Shown here in pieces: positions 18,946 through 27,535 of a stretch of DNA of 64,000 nt (the stretch's first letter is position 1; every line of letters begins with the position of its first letter). The notes beneath the pieces were generated by a model that was given only the letters and a program-made list of their open reading frames with translations, did no database searches and was not told where the DNA came from. The position numbers and the translations under genes were made by a program. The DNA comes from Pseudoalteromonas luteoviolacea (GTDB lineage: Bacteria > Pseudomonadota > Gammaproteobacteria > Enterobacterales > Alteromonadaceae): the NCBI RefSeq assembly GCF_018100925.1, contig NZ_JAGJEH010000008.1, forward strand, positions 124,001 to 188,000, in the 5' to 3' direction.

Positions 18946-18954
18946 TGGTATGAT
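18946..18954 (+). promoter_or_regulatory. secA promoter candidate (extended -10)
   Basis: TGGTATGAT is an extended -10 element with five of six -10 consensus matches. TTGCAG at 18928-18933 gives only a 15-base spacer, so the -35 is weak. Transcription would start near 18961, leaving a leader of about 115 nucleotides before secA. Confidence 0.5.
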
Positions 18955-18989
18955 AGGGTATAAAATTAACTCGGCACACAGCACAAATT

Positions 18990-19050
18990 CGACTTTGTCG
19001 CCAACAGGACTTAGTAAGCCTTTTGGGAATACGCGAATGCACGGGCTTAC
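18990..19050 (+). promoter_or_regulatory. structured secA leader with two hairpins
   Basis: A small hairpin (CGAC TTT GTCG, 18990-19000) is followed by a 7-base inverted repeat, GTAAGCC at 19014-19020 and GGCTTAC at 19044-19050. The loop of the second contains the ATG (19037) of a 16-codon ORF that ends at 19087, inside secA in another frame. secA itself has no convincing Shine-Dalgarno sequence. A translational control role is inferred. Confidence 0.35.
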
Positions 19051-19076
19051 AAACATAAGATTGAAATGGTTTAAAC

Positions 19077-21785
19077 ATGATAACTAAAATTTTTACCAAG
19101 ATTTTTGGTAGCCGTAACGACCGGATGATCAAAAATTTACGCAAAACGGTCGCTTTAGTTAATGCTTTGGAAGAGCAGTATAGCAAGCTATCTGATGAAC
19201 AACTAAAAGCAAAAACAGCAGAGTTTAGACAAAGATTTGAGCAAGGAACCAGCTTAGACGAATTACTTCCTGAAGCATTCGCTACTGTTCGTGAGGCCTC
19301 AAAACGCGTCTTTGAAATGCGTCATTTCGACGTGCAAATGATAGGTGGTATGGTTTTGCATCAAGGCCGTATTTCTGAGATGCGTACTGGTGAAGGTAAA
19401 ACACTGACAGCAACCTTACCTGCATACCTCAATGGTTTAACAGGTAAAGGCGTCCACGTGATCACCGTGAATGATTACCTAGCAAAGCGTGATGCTGAAA
19501 ATAATCGCCCGCTATTTGAATTTTTAGGTTTGAGTGTAGGCTGCAATATTCCAGGTATGATGCCAGCACAGAAAAAAGAAGCTTATGCCGCTGATATCAC
19601 GTACGGCACCAACAACGAGTTTGGTTTCGATTATTTACGTGACAACATGGCGTTTAGCATTGAAGAGCGTGTACAGCGCCCACTGCATTATGCGGTTGTG
19701 GATGAAGTTGACTCGATCTTAATTGATGAGGCAAGAACACCACTGATCATTTCAGGTCCGGCAGAAGATAGCTCTGAACTTTACACCCAGATCAACAAAA
19801 TTGTCCCTGAACTTATTCAACAAGAAAAAGAAGATGAAGAAGGCGTTGAAGGTGATGGTGATTACACAATTGATGAAAAATCAAAGCAAGCCCATTTAAC
19901 CGAGCGTGGTCAAGTTAAAGTCGAAGAGCTGTTGATTAAGCACAGCTTGATTGAAGAAGACGATTCTTTGTATTCAGCAGGTAACATCACATTATTAAGC
20001 CATGTTTATGCGGCGCTACGTGCACATAAGTTGTATCAGAAAGATGTCGATTATGTGGTCAAAGACAATGAAGTAATTATTGTTGATGAACACACGGGTC
20101 GTACAATGGAAGGCCGCCGTTGGTCAGAAGGCCTACACCAAGCTGTAGAAGCCAAAGAAGGCGTTCGTATTCAAAATGAAAACCAAACTCTTGCTTCGAT
20201 CACATTCCAAAATTACTTCCGTCTGTATGACAAATTATCAGGTATGACCGGGACAGCAGATACTGAAGCATTTGAATTTCAGTCAATCTATGGCTTAGAC
20301 ACTGTAGTTATCCCAACCAATAAACCGATGATACGTGATGATCGTGCAGATTTGGTTTACCTGACTCAAGAAGAAAAGTTTGAAGCAATTTTAGCCGATA
20401 TTAGAGACTGCCAAAAGCGAGGACAGCCTGTTCTTGTTGGTACTATTTCAATTGAAAGTTCTGAATATCTATCTCACTTTTTACGTAAAGAAAAGATTGA
20501 GCACAATGTACTTAATGCTAAGTTCCATGCGCAAGAAGCTGACATCATTGCTGATGCCGGTTTACCGGGGAATGTTACAATCGCTACAAACATGGCGGGC
20601 CGTGGTACGGATATCGTACTAGGTGGTAACTGGCAAAATGATATTGCAAAAATTGACAACCCAAGTGAAGAACAAATATCAGAAGCAAAAACAAAATGGA
20701 AAGAGCTTCACGATAAAGTATTAGAAGCTGGTGGTTTACATATCATTGGTACTGAGCGCCATGAATCGCGACGTATTGATAATCAGCTACGTGGTCGTTC
20801 TGGTCGTCAGGGGGATGCAGGTTCAAGCCGTTTCTACCTGTCTATGGATGATGCATTAATGCGTATTTTTGCTGGTGAGCGTATGACAACCATGATGCGC
20901 AAACTTGGCATGCAACGTGGCGAAGCAATTGAGCACCCATGGGTAAACCGTGCAATAGAAAACGCACAACGCAAAGTAGAAGCGCGTAACTTTGATATTC
21001 GTAAGCAGTTACTAGAATACGATGATGTTGCCAACGATCAGCGTCGAGTTGTCTATGAGCAGCGTAATGAGCTACTGGAAGAAGGCGATATCTCAGAAAC
21101 AGTGAATGCGATCCGCAGTGATGTACTCAACGGTACGATTGATCGCTTTATTCCACCGCAAAGCTTAGCTGAAATGTGGGATATCCCAGGTTTAGAAGAG
21201 CGCTTAAAAGCCGACCTACTATTGGACTTACCAATTGGTAAATGGCTTGAAGAAGACAGCAAATTGTATGAAGAGTCACTACGTGAGCGTATCATCGAAG
21301 AGGCCGAAACTGCATACAAGCAAAAAGAAGAACAAGTTGGTGTTGAAGTACTGCGACATTTTGAAAAAGCAGTCATGCTACAAAGCTTGGATCAACATTG
21401 GAAGGATCACTTGGCTGCAATGGATCACCTGCGTCAAGGTATTCACCTACGTGGTTATGCACAGAAAAATCCTAAGCAAGAGTATAAACGTGAGTCATTT
21501 GAACTGTTCTCTAATATGCTTGAAACGCTTAAAGTTGATGTGGTTGGTGTACTGAGCAAAGTACAGGTGCGTGCCGAAGAAGATGTTGAGAAAGTTGAAG
21601 AGCAGCATCGTCGTAGCGAACAAATGCCAAGACAATATCAGCATGAAGAAGCTGAAAAAGTCGGCGGTGAGGCCCCACAAGGCGCAGCGGTTGCGGCGAG
21701 AGCGGAACCTAAAGTTGGCCGTAACGAGCCGTGTCCGTGCGGTTCAGGTAAGAAATATAAGCAGTGTTGCGGTAAACTAAGCTAG
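19077..21785 (+). CDS. secA: preprotein translocase ATPase SecA
   Basis: Motor ATPase of 902 residues (E. coli has 901) that drives unfolded proteins through SecYEG. Walker A is MRTGEGKT at residues 102-109, with VDEVDSILIDEARTP as the DEAD-like Walker B region. IGTERHESRRIDNQLRGR is the motif VI region. The C-terminus carries the zinc site CPCGSGKKYKQCC, which binds SecB and phospholipids, after a variable linker. It is followed by its own terminator. Confidence 0.98.
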   Translation: MITKIFTKIFGSRNDRMIKNLRKTVALVNALEEQYSKLSDEQLKAKTAEFRQRFEQGTSLDELLPEAFATVREASKRVFEMRHFDVQMIGGMVLHQGRISEMRTGEGKTLTATLPAYLNGLTGKGVHVITVNDYLAKRDAENNRPLFEFLGLSVGCNIPGMMPAQKKEAYAADITYGTNNEFGFDYLRDNMAFSIEERVQRPLHYAVVDEVDSILIDEARTPLIISGPAEDSSELYTQINKIVPELIQQEKEDEEGVEGDGDYTIDEKSKQAHLTERGQVKVEELLIKHSLIEEDDSLYSAGNITLLSHVYAALRAHKLYQKDVDYVVKDNEVIIVDEHTGRTMEGRRWSEGLHQAVEAKEGVRIQNENQTLASITFQNYFRLYDKLSGMTGTADTEAFEFQSIYGLDTVVIPTNKPMIRDDRADLVYLTQEEKFEAILADIRDCQKRGQPVLVGTISIESSEYLSHFLRKEKIEHNVLNAKFHAQEADIIADAGLPGNVTIATNMAGRGTDIVLGGNWQNDIAKIDNPSEEQISEAKTKWKELHDKVLEAGGLHIIGTERHESRRIDNQLRGRSGRQGDAGSSRFYLSMDDALMRIFAGERMTTMMRKLGMQRGEAIEHPWVNRAIENAQRKVEARNFDIRKQLLEYDDVANDQRRVVYEQRNELLEEGDISETVNAIRSDVLNGTIDRFIPPQSLAEMWDIPGLEERLKADLLLDLPIGKWLEEDSKLYEESLRERIIEEAETAYKQKEEQVGVEVLRHFEKAVMLQSLDQHWKDHLAAMDHLRQGIHLRGYAQKNPKQEYKRESFELFSNMLETLKVDVVGVLSKVQVRAEEDVEKVEEQHRRSEQMPRQYQHEEAEKVGGEAPQGAAVAARAEPKVGRNEPCPCGSGKKYKQCCGKLS

Positions 21786-21805
21786 GCGCACACTGAATTT
21801 AATAC

Positions 21806-21832
21806 AAAAGCGACCTAAAGGTCGCTTTTTTT
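21806..21832 (+). terminator. intrinsic terminator after secA
   Basis: A ten-base stem AAAAGCGACC/GGTCGCTTTT with a TAAA loop is followed by T residues. It lies only 21 bases after the secA stop and 14 before mutT, so mutT is probably expressed by read-through or from a promoter inside secA. Confidence 0.9.
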
Positions 21833-21845
21833 ATGGGGTAAAAAG

Positions 21846-22241
21846 ATGACTAAAAAAGTAGTCAATGTTGCAGTTGGTGTGATTGAAAAACAAGCACAGT
21901 ACTTTGTCTGTAAGCGAAGTGATGAGCAACACCAAGGTGGACTCTGGGAGTTTCCGGGTGGAAAAGTGGAAGACAATGAAAGTGTTGAGCAGGCGCTTTC
22001 AAGAGAGCTCGCCGAGGAAATAGGTATTCAAGTTGAACGCTCGGAGCACTTAGTTACCATTGAACATGATTATGGTGATAAACAAGTCTGTCTTGTTGTA
22101 CATGTCGTGACAGCGTTCTCTGGTGAAGCCACAGGGCTAGAAGGGCAACCAAGTCAATGGGTCAATTTTGAACAGCTTAAAAAGCTTGATTTCCCATCAG
22201 CCAATGTGGCTATTATTGATGCTTTGGCAACGTCAAAATAA
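21846..22241 (+). CDS. mutT: 8-oxo-dGTP diphosphatase MutT
   Basis: Nudix hydrolase of 131 residues that removes oxidised dGTP from the nucleotide pool. The Nudix box fits exactly: G39, E45, R53-E54 and E57-E58 with G60. The location directly after secA matches mutT in E. coli and supports this call over other Nudix enzymes. No separate promoter was identified. Confidence 0.92.
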   Translation: MTKKVVNVAVGVIEKQAQYFVCKRSDEQHQGGLWEFPGGKVEDNESVEQALSRELAEEIGIQVERSEHLVTIEHDYGDKQVCLVVHVVTAFSGEATGLEGQPSQWVNFEQLKKLDFPSANVAIIDALATSK

Positions 22242-22260
22242 GCAGTTACAAATGAATTAA

Positions 22261-22296
22261 ATACCTTGGATTTTAATCTGATTTGCTGCAAGGTAT
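22261..22296. repeat. 8-base inverted repeat upstream of the M13 peptidase gene
   Basis: ATACCTTG (22261-22268) and CAAGGTAT (22289-22296) are exact complements with a 20-base spacer. The right arm runs into TATGAT (22294-22299), a possible -10 box. No T-run follows, so it is not an evident terminator; it could be an operator. Confidence 0.35.
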
Positions 22297-22329
22297 GATT
22301 CATATATGATTTAAAAGGAGCCGACATAT

Positions 22330-24387
22330 ATGCGTAAAACATTCGCGGCAATTGGTGTGGCACTGGGCCTTGTTGGCTGTAGTGAGCAGCCACAAACAGA
22401 GCAAACTCAAGAAATAGTACAGCAACAAACGTTAATTTCAGGCATTGAGCTCGAAAATATAGACTCATCCGTTCGTCCTCAAGATGATTTTTATAGGCAT
22501 GTAAATGGTAAGTGGTTTGAGAGAACTGAAATCCCTGCTGATAAATCAAATTACGGATCTTTTACTGAGTTAAATGAGAAATCGAAGGCTGCACTCAAGG
22601 TCATTTTAGAAAAAGCTGCCAACAACCCATCGGCTGCGCCGGGAAGTGACGAATACAAATTGGGTGCATTTTACAAAAGTTATACAGATGAGCTCGCGCG
22701 AGAAGAAATCGGTGTTTCGGCGCTTGACGAGTACTTAGAACCAATAAAAGCCTTAAAAAATAAGTCTCAGTTACCGGCACTGATTGCCAAATTGCAATTG
22801 CAAGGTGGCACGACTCCCTTTTCTTGGTATGTTCACAATGATGCTAAAAACTCTACCATCAACACTTTGTATCTGTACCAAACAGGCCTAGGGTTACCTG
22901 ATAGGGATTTTTACCTGACAGAATCTGAGAAATTCAGCAAAACAAAAGCGGCATATCAAATTTATATTACCAATATTTTATTTGAGTTTGGATACAATGA
23001 GCAGCAATCTGAACAAGCCGCAAAGCAGATATTGGAACTGGAGACGAAAATAGCACAGGCACAATGGAGCCGTGTCGATAGCCGTGATGCATCAAAAACA
23101 TATAATAAACTTAATGTCGGTGAACTAAACCAGCAAATGGCTGGGTTTGATGTTGTGGATTATTTCGAGGCTCTGGGCATTAATATTGAGGAGTTGGTTG
23201 TCTCTCAACCTTCATATTTTACCCAATTAGCAAACATCATTCAAAACACTGACGTTGAAGTTTGGCGTGCATATTTGACTTTCCATTTTGTGAGCAACTT
23301 TGCAGATCTACTCGAGCGCAAGTTAGTGGATTTACACTTTGGCTTTTATGGAAAGACGTTACGCGGTTTGGAAGCACAATCGCCAATGTGGAAAAAGGCT
23401 GCGGATGCCAGCAATGATGTGTTAGGTGAGTTACTCGGCAAAATTTATGTTAAAGAGCACTTTCCGCCAGAGGCCAAAGCTCGAATGCGCGAAATGGTTG
23501 ACAATTTGATCCTTGGTTTTGATAAATCAATTGATGACTTGGACTGGATGAGCGCAGAAACAAAAGTTGCTGCAAAAGCGAAGCTCAAAAAGTTCACACC
23601 TAAAATTGGCTATCCAGACAAGTGGCGTGACTACTCCAAGCTGGAAATCAATGCGGATGACTTGGTGGGTAACTATGTTCGTTATAACCAGTGGTCATAT
23701 CAAGCAATGATCGATGAAGTCGGAAAACCTGTAGATCGTTCAAGATGGTACATGACGCCGCAAACAGTGAACGCCTATTACAATCCAGTAAATAATGAAA
23801 TCGTGTTTCCTGCAGCAATTTTACAACCGCCATTTTTCAATTTAGAGGCGGATGATGCCGTAAATTATGGTGCGATTGGCGCAGTAATTGGCCATGAGAT
23901 TGGCCACGGTTTTGATGACCAAGGCGCTAAGTATGATGGCGATGGAAACTTAAGAAACTGGTGGAGTGATAATGATTTATCACAGTTTGAGGCCCGTGGA
24001 AAACAACTGATTGATCAGTTTAATGGGTATAAGCCTTTCGACGATGCCCATGTTAATGGCGAGCTGACTCTCGGCGAAAACATAGGTGATTTAGGAGGCT
24101 TAACTGTTGCTTATAAAGCTTATAAATTGTCTTTGCAAGGTAAAGAGGCCCCTGAGATTGATGGGTATACCGGCTCACAGCGATTCTTTATGGGTTGGGG
24201 GCAGATTTGGCGCAGAGAATACCGTGACGAAGAGCTCAGAAACCGCTTAATGACAGACTCTCACTCGCCTAGTGAATATCGCGTTATCGGTATTTTATCT
24301 AATATGCCGCAGTTTCATGAAGCCTTTGATGTGAAAGAAGGTGACGGTATGTACATAAAGCCAGATGAACGAGTAAAGATCTGGTAA
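22330..24387 (+). CDS. pepO: M13 family metallopeptidase lipoprotein (PepO-like)
   Basis: Neprilysin-type zinc endopeptidase of 685 residues. The N-terminus is a lipoprotein signal with the lipobox LVGC (Cys17), so the enzyme is probably anchored in the periplasm or outer membrane. The N-terminal M13 domain starts with SVRPQDDFYRHVNGKW. Zinc ligands lie in HEIGH (522-526), with E583 in the ENIGD motif, and NAYYNP is the substrate-binding motif. Substrates are small peptides in this family. A GGAG Shine-Dalgarno lies about 10 bases before ATG. Confidence 0.94.
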   Translation: MRKTFAAIGVALGLVGCSEQPQTEQTQEIVQQQTLISGIELENIDSSVRPQDDFYRHVNGKWFERTEIPADKSNYGSFTELNEKSKAALKVILEKAANNPSAAPGSDEYKLGAFYKSYTDELAREEIGVSALDEYLEPIKALKNKSQLPALIAKLQLQGGTTPFSWYVHNDAKNSTINTLYLYQTGLGLPDRDFYLTESEKFSKTKAAYQIYITNILFEFGYNEQQSEQAAKQILELETKIAQAQWSRVDSRDASKTYNKLNVGELNQQMAGFDVVDYFEALGINIEELVVSQPSYFTQLANIIQNTDVEVWRAYLTFHFVSNFADLLERKLVDLHFGFYGKTLRGLEAQSPMWKKAADASNDVLGELLGKIYVKEHFPPEAKARMREMVDNLILGFDKSIDDLDWMSAETKVAAKAKLKKFTPKIGYPDKWRDYSKLEINADDLVGNYVRYNQWSYQAMIDEVGKPVDRSRWYMTPQTVNAYYNPVNNEIVFPAAILQPPFFNLEADDAVNYGAIGAVIGHEIGHGFDDQGAKYDGDGNLRNWWSDNDLSQFEARGKQLIDQFNGYKPFDDAHVNGELTLGENIGDLGGLTVAYKAYKLSLQGKEAPEIDGYTGSQRFFMGWGQIWRREYRDEELRNRLMTDSHSPSEYRVIGILSNMPQFHEAFDVKEGDGMYIKPDERVKIW

Positions 24388-24410
24388 TTCTAAGTACACG
24401 TTAATAAAAG

Positions 24411-24443
24411 CCCGCTACAAGTAAATCTTGAGCGGGTTTTTTT
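24411..24443 (+). terminator. intrinsic terminator after the M13 peptidase gene
   Basis: The stem CCCGCT/AGCGGG is extended on the loop side by CAAG/CTTG with one bulged A, and a run of seven T follows. Confidence 0.88.
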
Positions 24444-24468
24444 GTGGAATAAACGGGCTTTTATAAAA

Positions 24469-24486
24469 TTTGATAGCGCTGTCATT
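24469..24486. promoter_or_regulatory. NagR-like palindromic operator upstream of the GH20 gene
   Basis: TGATAGCGCTGTCA (24471-24484) is a near-perfect palindrome around a central GCGC. It matches the site before the transporter gene at 27362-27379 and both fit AATGACAGCGCTGTCATT. LacI-family NagR regulators of chitin and GlcNAc use in Alteromonadales bind sites of this general form. A candidate promoter (TTGTGG 24442-24447, 16 bases, TAAAAT 24464-24469) ends at the operator, as expected for repression. Confidence 0.65.
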
Positions 24487-24659
24487 TTTTCTTCGATATG
24501 ATGAAAAGCTAACAATAAGTTGGTTAGTATTATTCCCTTGAGTCGCGTCAATCGTCTGCAGTAACGCTATACCATAAAGTCGTATAATTCAGTATGCGCG
24601 GCAGCGACGAGTAGCTTTTGCTAGAATGTGGTTTCAAGGAATAGCCTTTAGGAGCGAAT

Positions 24660-27257
24660 ATGAATCTACGAAAAAACATGCTGGCGCATATGTTTGCGAC
24701 GACCCTGATCACGTCCTCGTGGGGGGCGAGCGCAATGCTCTCTCAATCACAGCTTGATGCCTTTGCTAAAGACACGCAACTCACTTTCGCGGTAGAAAAT
24801 AACTTTCATGGTGGTGCTGGCAGTTTTATCGGCTCCATCTCTTTAAAAAACAACTCGAAAATCGCACTACCTAAAGGTGAAAGCGATTGGCAGATTTATG
24901 TGCATTCGGTGAGAAAAATTAAGACCTTGGCGTCAGCAGGTTTACGTATTGAACATGTCAATGGAGACTTACATCGTTTTGTTCCTACACCGGAATTTGC
25001 GGGGTTAGCTGCAAATGGCTCCTTGAAGATCGAATTTGAGGCTGGCGCGTGGATTGCCGCTTATACGGATTTTATGCCTCGCGCATTTATTGTTTCGGGT
25101 CAATCACTACCAGTTGTGTTCGCTAATACTGATACAGAAGACATGCTGGCATTTGTTGCCCCCATCGAACGTGACAATCAGCTAAAAAGGCATAATGAGC
25201 CGCTTGATTACTCTCCGATTGCCAATGCCGCTTGGCGCTATGAGCACAATCAGCACAGTGTCAAAGTAAATAGAGAAGCGGCACTAAAGCGAATTATCCC
25301 TAAACCTCAGAATGTTGATTTTAATCGCGGCGTTGCTGAGTTAAATGGGCAGTGGCAAATTAGGTTTGCGGGCAGACTGAAGTCAGAAGTGAGCGTCTTC
25401 CAAGAGGACCTTTCTGAATTTGGATTAAAATTAGATGCCAAAGCAGATCATATTCCAACTGGTGAATCTCCAACTATCTATTTGAAAGTCGAATCAGAGC
25501 AGGGACGATATGAAAATCGTTCTGGGAGCTACAAACTAGAAATTGATGACGATAAAATTGAGATTATCGGTGTTGATAATGCTGGTGTATTTTATGGCAT
25601 ACAAAGTCTGTTGGCATTGCTATCAAAAGAGTCGAATGGCGGGGTAACTGCGCCAAACGTTGAAATTGAAGATACGCCGAGATATGACTGGCGAGGTATG
25701 CATTATGATAATGCGCGAAACTACCACGGCAAAGACGCATTATTTAAACTTGTTGAGCAAATGGCACGTTATAAACTCAATAAGTTTCATTGGCACTTTT
25801 CTGACGATGAAGGCTGGCGATTAGAGATCCCGGGTTTACCTGAGTTGTCAGAAATAGGCGGATATCGCTGTTTTGACTTAGAAGAGCGTCAATGTTTGCT
25901 AACCCAACTAGGCACAGGTCCATTCAAGTCAGGATCAGGTAACGGCTATTTATCGCGAGAAGATTTCGTTGAACTCCTCAAGTTTGCTAAAGCTAGGCAT
26001 ATCGACATAATTCCAGAGATAGAAGGACCTGGTCACGCTCGAGCAGCTATTATTGCGATGGAAGCGAGATATCACACGTTAATGGAGCAGGGTAAAGAAG
26101 CTGACGCGCGTGCGTTCTTATTAAGCGACCCTGAAGATAAGTCTGAGTACTTAACTGTTCAAAATTACACAGATAATTCATTCAATGTCTGTATGGATTC
26201 TACTTATGCATTCATAGAGAAAGTGACTTATGAATTGCAAGGTATGTATCGTGAAGCTGGCACCCGACTGGAGAATTTGCACTTTGGTGGTGATGAAGTT
26301 GGCGCGGGCTCTTGGACCCAGTCACCAGCTTGCGATGCTCTGTTTAAAGACGCTAACAACGGCATTGCTGGCCCTGCGGATTTAAAGCCCTATTTTACGC
26401 AACGCATCGCAAAGATCTTTGCTAAGCGTGGTATCGCACCGGGTGCGTGGGAAGATGGTTTAATGTATGACAGAGTGAATCCATTTAAGCGTGATGAGTT
26501 TCCAAATCAAGTGTTTACTGCCAATGTGTGGGATAATATCTGGGAATGGGGTGTGGCAGATAGGGCATATCGTTTAGCTAATGATGGATATCAAGTTGTA
26601 CTATCTCATGGTACGCATCTTTACTTCGATCACCCGTATGAGGCACATCCTGAAGAGCGCGGGTACTATTGGGCTGCAAGGTACACAGATACTAAGAAAG
26701 CATTCGGCTACATGCCTGATGATGTATATGCCAATGCCGATTTCACGCGTAATGGTGAAGCAATTGACAACCTTGAAGCGCTAGTTGGTAGGCCGTTACC
26801 TAAATTAGAAAAACCGCAAAATATTCTAGGTATGCAAGGGCAGGTATGGACAGAAACCATTCGCACGGAAGAGCAGGTGATGGCGATGATATTCCCGCGT
26901 TTACTTACTGTTGCTGAACGTGCTTGGCACAAAGCAAGCTGGGAAGGTGAGCTGCCAAATGAAAAATTGCGCGCAGCAGATTGGCAAGAGTTCTCAGCGA
27001 CACTGGCACTTAAAGAGTTAGATAAACTAGTTGCGTCAGGTGTCAATGTGAATTTACCAGTCCCAGGTGCGGTAATTGAAGGTGGTAAGTTACTAGCAAA
27101 TAGCGCGTTTTCTTTCTTGACCATAGAAGTGAGCCAAGATGCAGGTAAAACATGGCAAACTTATACAGGTCCGATGACGGTTTCAAAGCCATCTGATATT
27201 CGTTTGAGAACGGCATTAGCTGGTAAAAAATACAGCCGAATTACAGGTTTAGAGTAA
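24660..27257 (+). CDS. chb: GH20 beta-N-acetylhexosaminidase (chitobiase)
   Basis: Exported enzyme of 865 residues that releases GlcNAc from chitobiose and short chito-oligomers. It has an N-terminal signal peptide, a CHB-type carbohydrate-binding domain (about 30-170), a GH20b domain, the catalytic TIM barrel with the D545-E546 pair in HFGGDEVG, and a C-terminal CHB_HEX_C domain with SQDAGKTWQ. Shine-Dalgarno AGGAG precedes the ATG. The shared operator and the following transporter gene tie it to GlcNAc use. Confidence 0.93.
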   Translation: MNLRKNMLAHMFATTLITSSWGASAMLSQSQLDAFAKDTQLTFAVENNFHGGAGSFIGSISLKNNSKIALPKGESDWQIYVHSVRKIKTLASAGLRIEHVNGDLHRFVPTPEFAGLAANGSLKIEFEAGAWIAAYTDFMPRAFIVSGQSLPVVFANTDTEDMLAFVAPIERDNQLKRHNEPLDYSPIANAAWRYEHNQHSVKVNREAALKRIIPKPQNVDFNRGVAELNGQWQIRFAGRLKSEVSVFQEDLSEFGLKLDAKADHIPTGESPTIYLKVESEQGRYENRSGSYKLEIDDDKIEIIGVDNAGVFYGIQSLLALLSKESNGGVTAPNVEIEDTPRYDWRGMHYDNARNYHGKDALFKLVEQMARYKLNKFHWHFSDDEGWRLEIPGLPELSEIGGYRCFDLEERQCLLTQLGTGPFKSGSGNGYLSREDFVELLKFAKARHIDIIPEIEGPGHARAAIIAMEARYHTLMEQGKEADARAFLLSDPEDKSEYLTVQNYTDNSFNVCMDSTYAFIEKVTYELQGMYREAGTRLENLHFGGDEVGAGSWTQSPACDALFKDANNGIAGPADLKPYFTQRIAKIFAKRGIAPGAWEDGLMYDRVNPFKRDEFPNQVFTANVWDNIWEWGVADRAYRLANDGYQVVLSHGTHLYFDHPYEAHPEERGYYWAARYTDTKKAFGYMPDDVYANADFTRNGEAIDNLEALVGRPLPKLEKPQNILGMQGQVWTETIRTEEQVMAMIFPRLLTVAERAWHKASWEGELPNEKLRAADWQEFSATLALKELDKLVASGVNVNLPVPGAVIEGGKLLANSAFSFLTIEVSQDAGKTWQTYTGPMTVSKPSDIRLRTALAGKKYSRITGLE

Positions 27258-27283
27258 TTTAATTGGGTCTTTTGGAATTAATT

Positions 27284-27305
27284 AGGGGCGTTTGCCCCTT
27301 TTTTA
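27284..27305 (+). terminator. intrinsic terminator after the chitobiase gene
   Basis: The stem AGGGGC/GCCCCT with a GTTT loop is followed by six or more T. It separates the hexosaminidase and transporter transcripts, which each have their own operator. Confidence 0.9.
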
Positions 27306-27361
27306 AATCCAGAATAGTATAATTTCTAACTAGAAATACGTGTAAAATTAACGTAAAGTTA

Positions 27362-27379
27362 AATGTCAGCGCTGTCATT
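27362..27379. promoter_or_regulatory. NagR-like palindromic operator upstream of nagP
   Basis: AATGTCAGCGCTGTCATT differs from the perfect palindrome AATGACAGCGCTGTCATT at one base. The same core, AGCGCTGTCATTTT, occurs at 24474 before the chitobiase gene. Both sites lie about 155-175 bases before the start codons they would control. The regulator gene itself is not in the window. Confidence 0.7.
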
Positions 27380-27535
27380 TTGTTGCATTAGTTGTTTTTT
27401 GTATTCAACATCAGCTGAGCAGCGCGGCTATAAACCATGAATAATGGGTATAACAAAAACACATATCGTGTGCTTGTGACTTAAGAGTCGTGAGTACAAC
27501 TTGTCATAAGATTTTATTGCAACAAGAAGAGTATT

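Noticed and set aside
18601..19076. Possible SecM arrest peptide upstream of secA
   Set aside because: No + strand frame with a signal sequence and arrest motif exists; the longest + strand frames here are under 20 codons.
332..24631. TAGAATGTGG occurs both before mraZ (332-341) and before the chitobiase gene (24622-24631)
   Set aside because: A 10-base match between unrelated promoters in a window this size can be chance, and the second copy lacks the 10-base periodic boxes.
26708..27124. Minus-strand frame of 138 codons opposite the chitobiase gene
   Set aside because: It is antisense to the conserved C-terminal part of a clear GH20 enzyme and has no domain or ribosome site.
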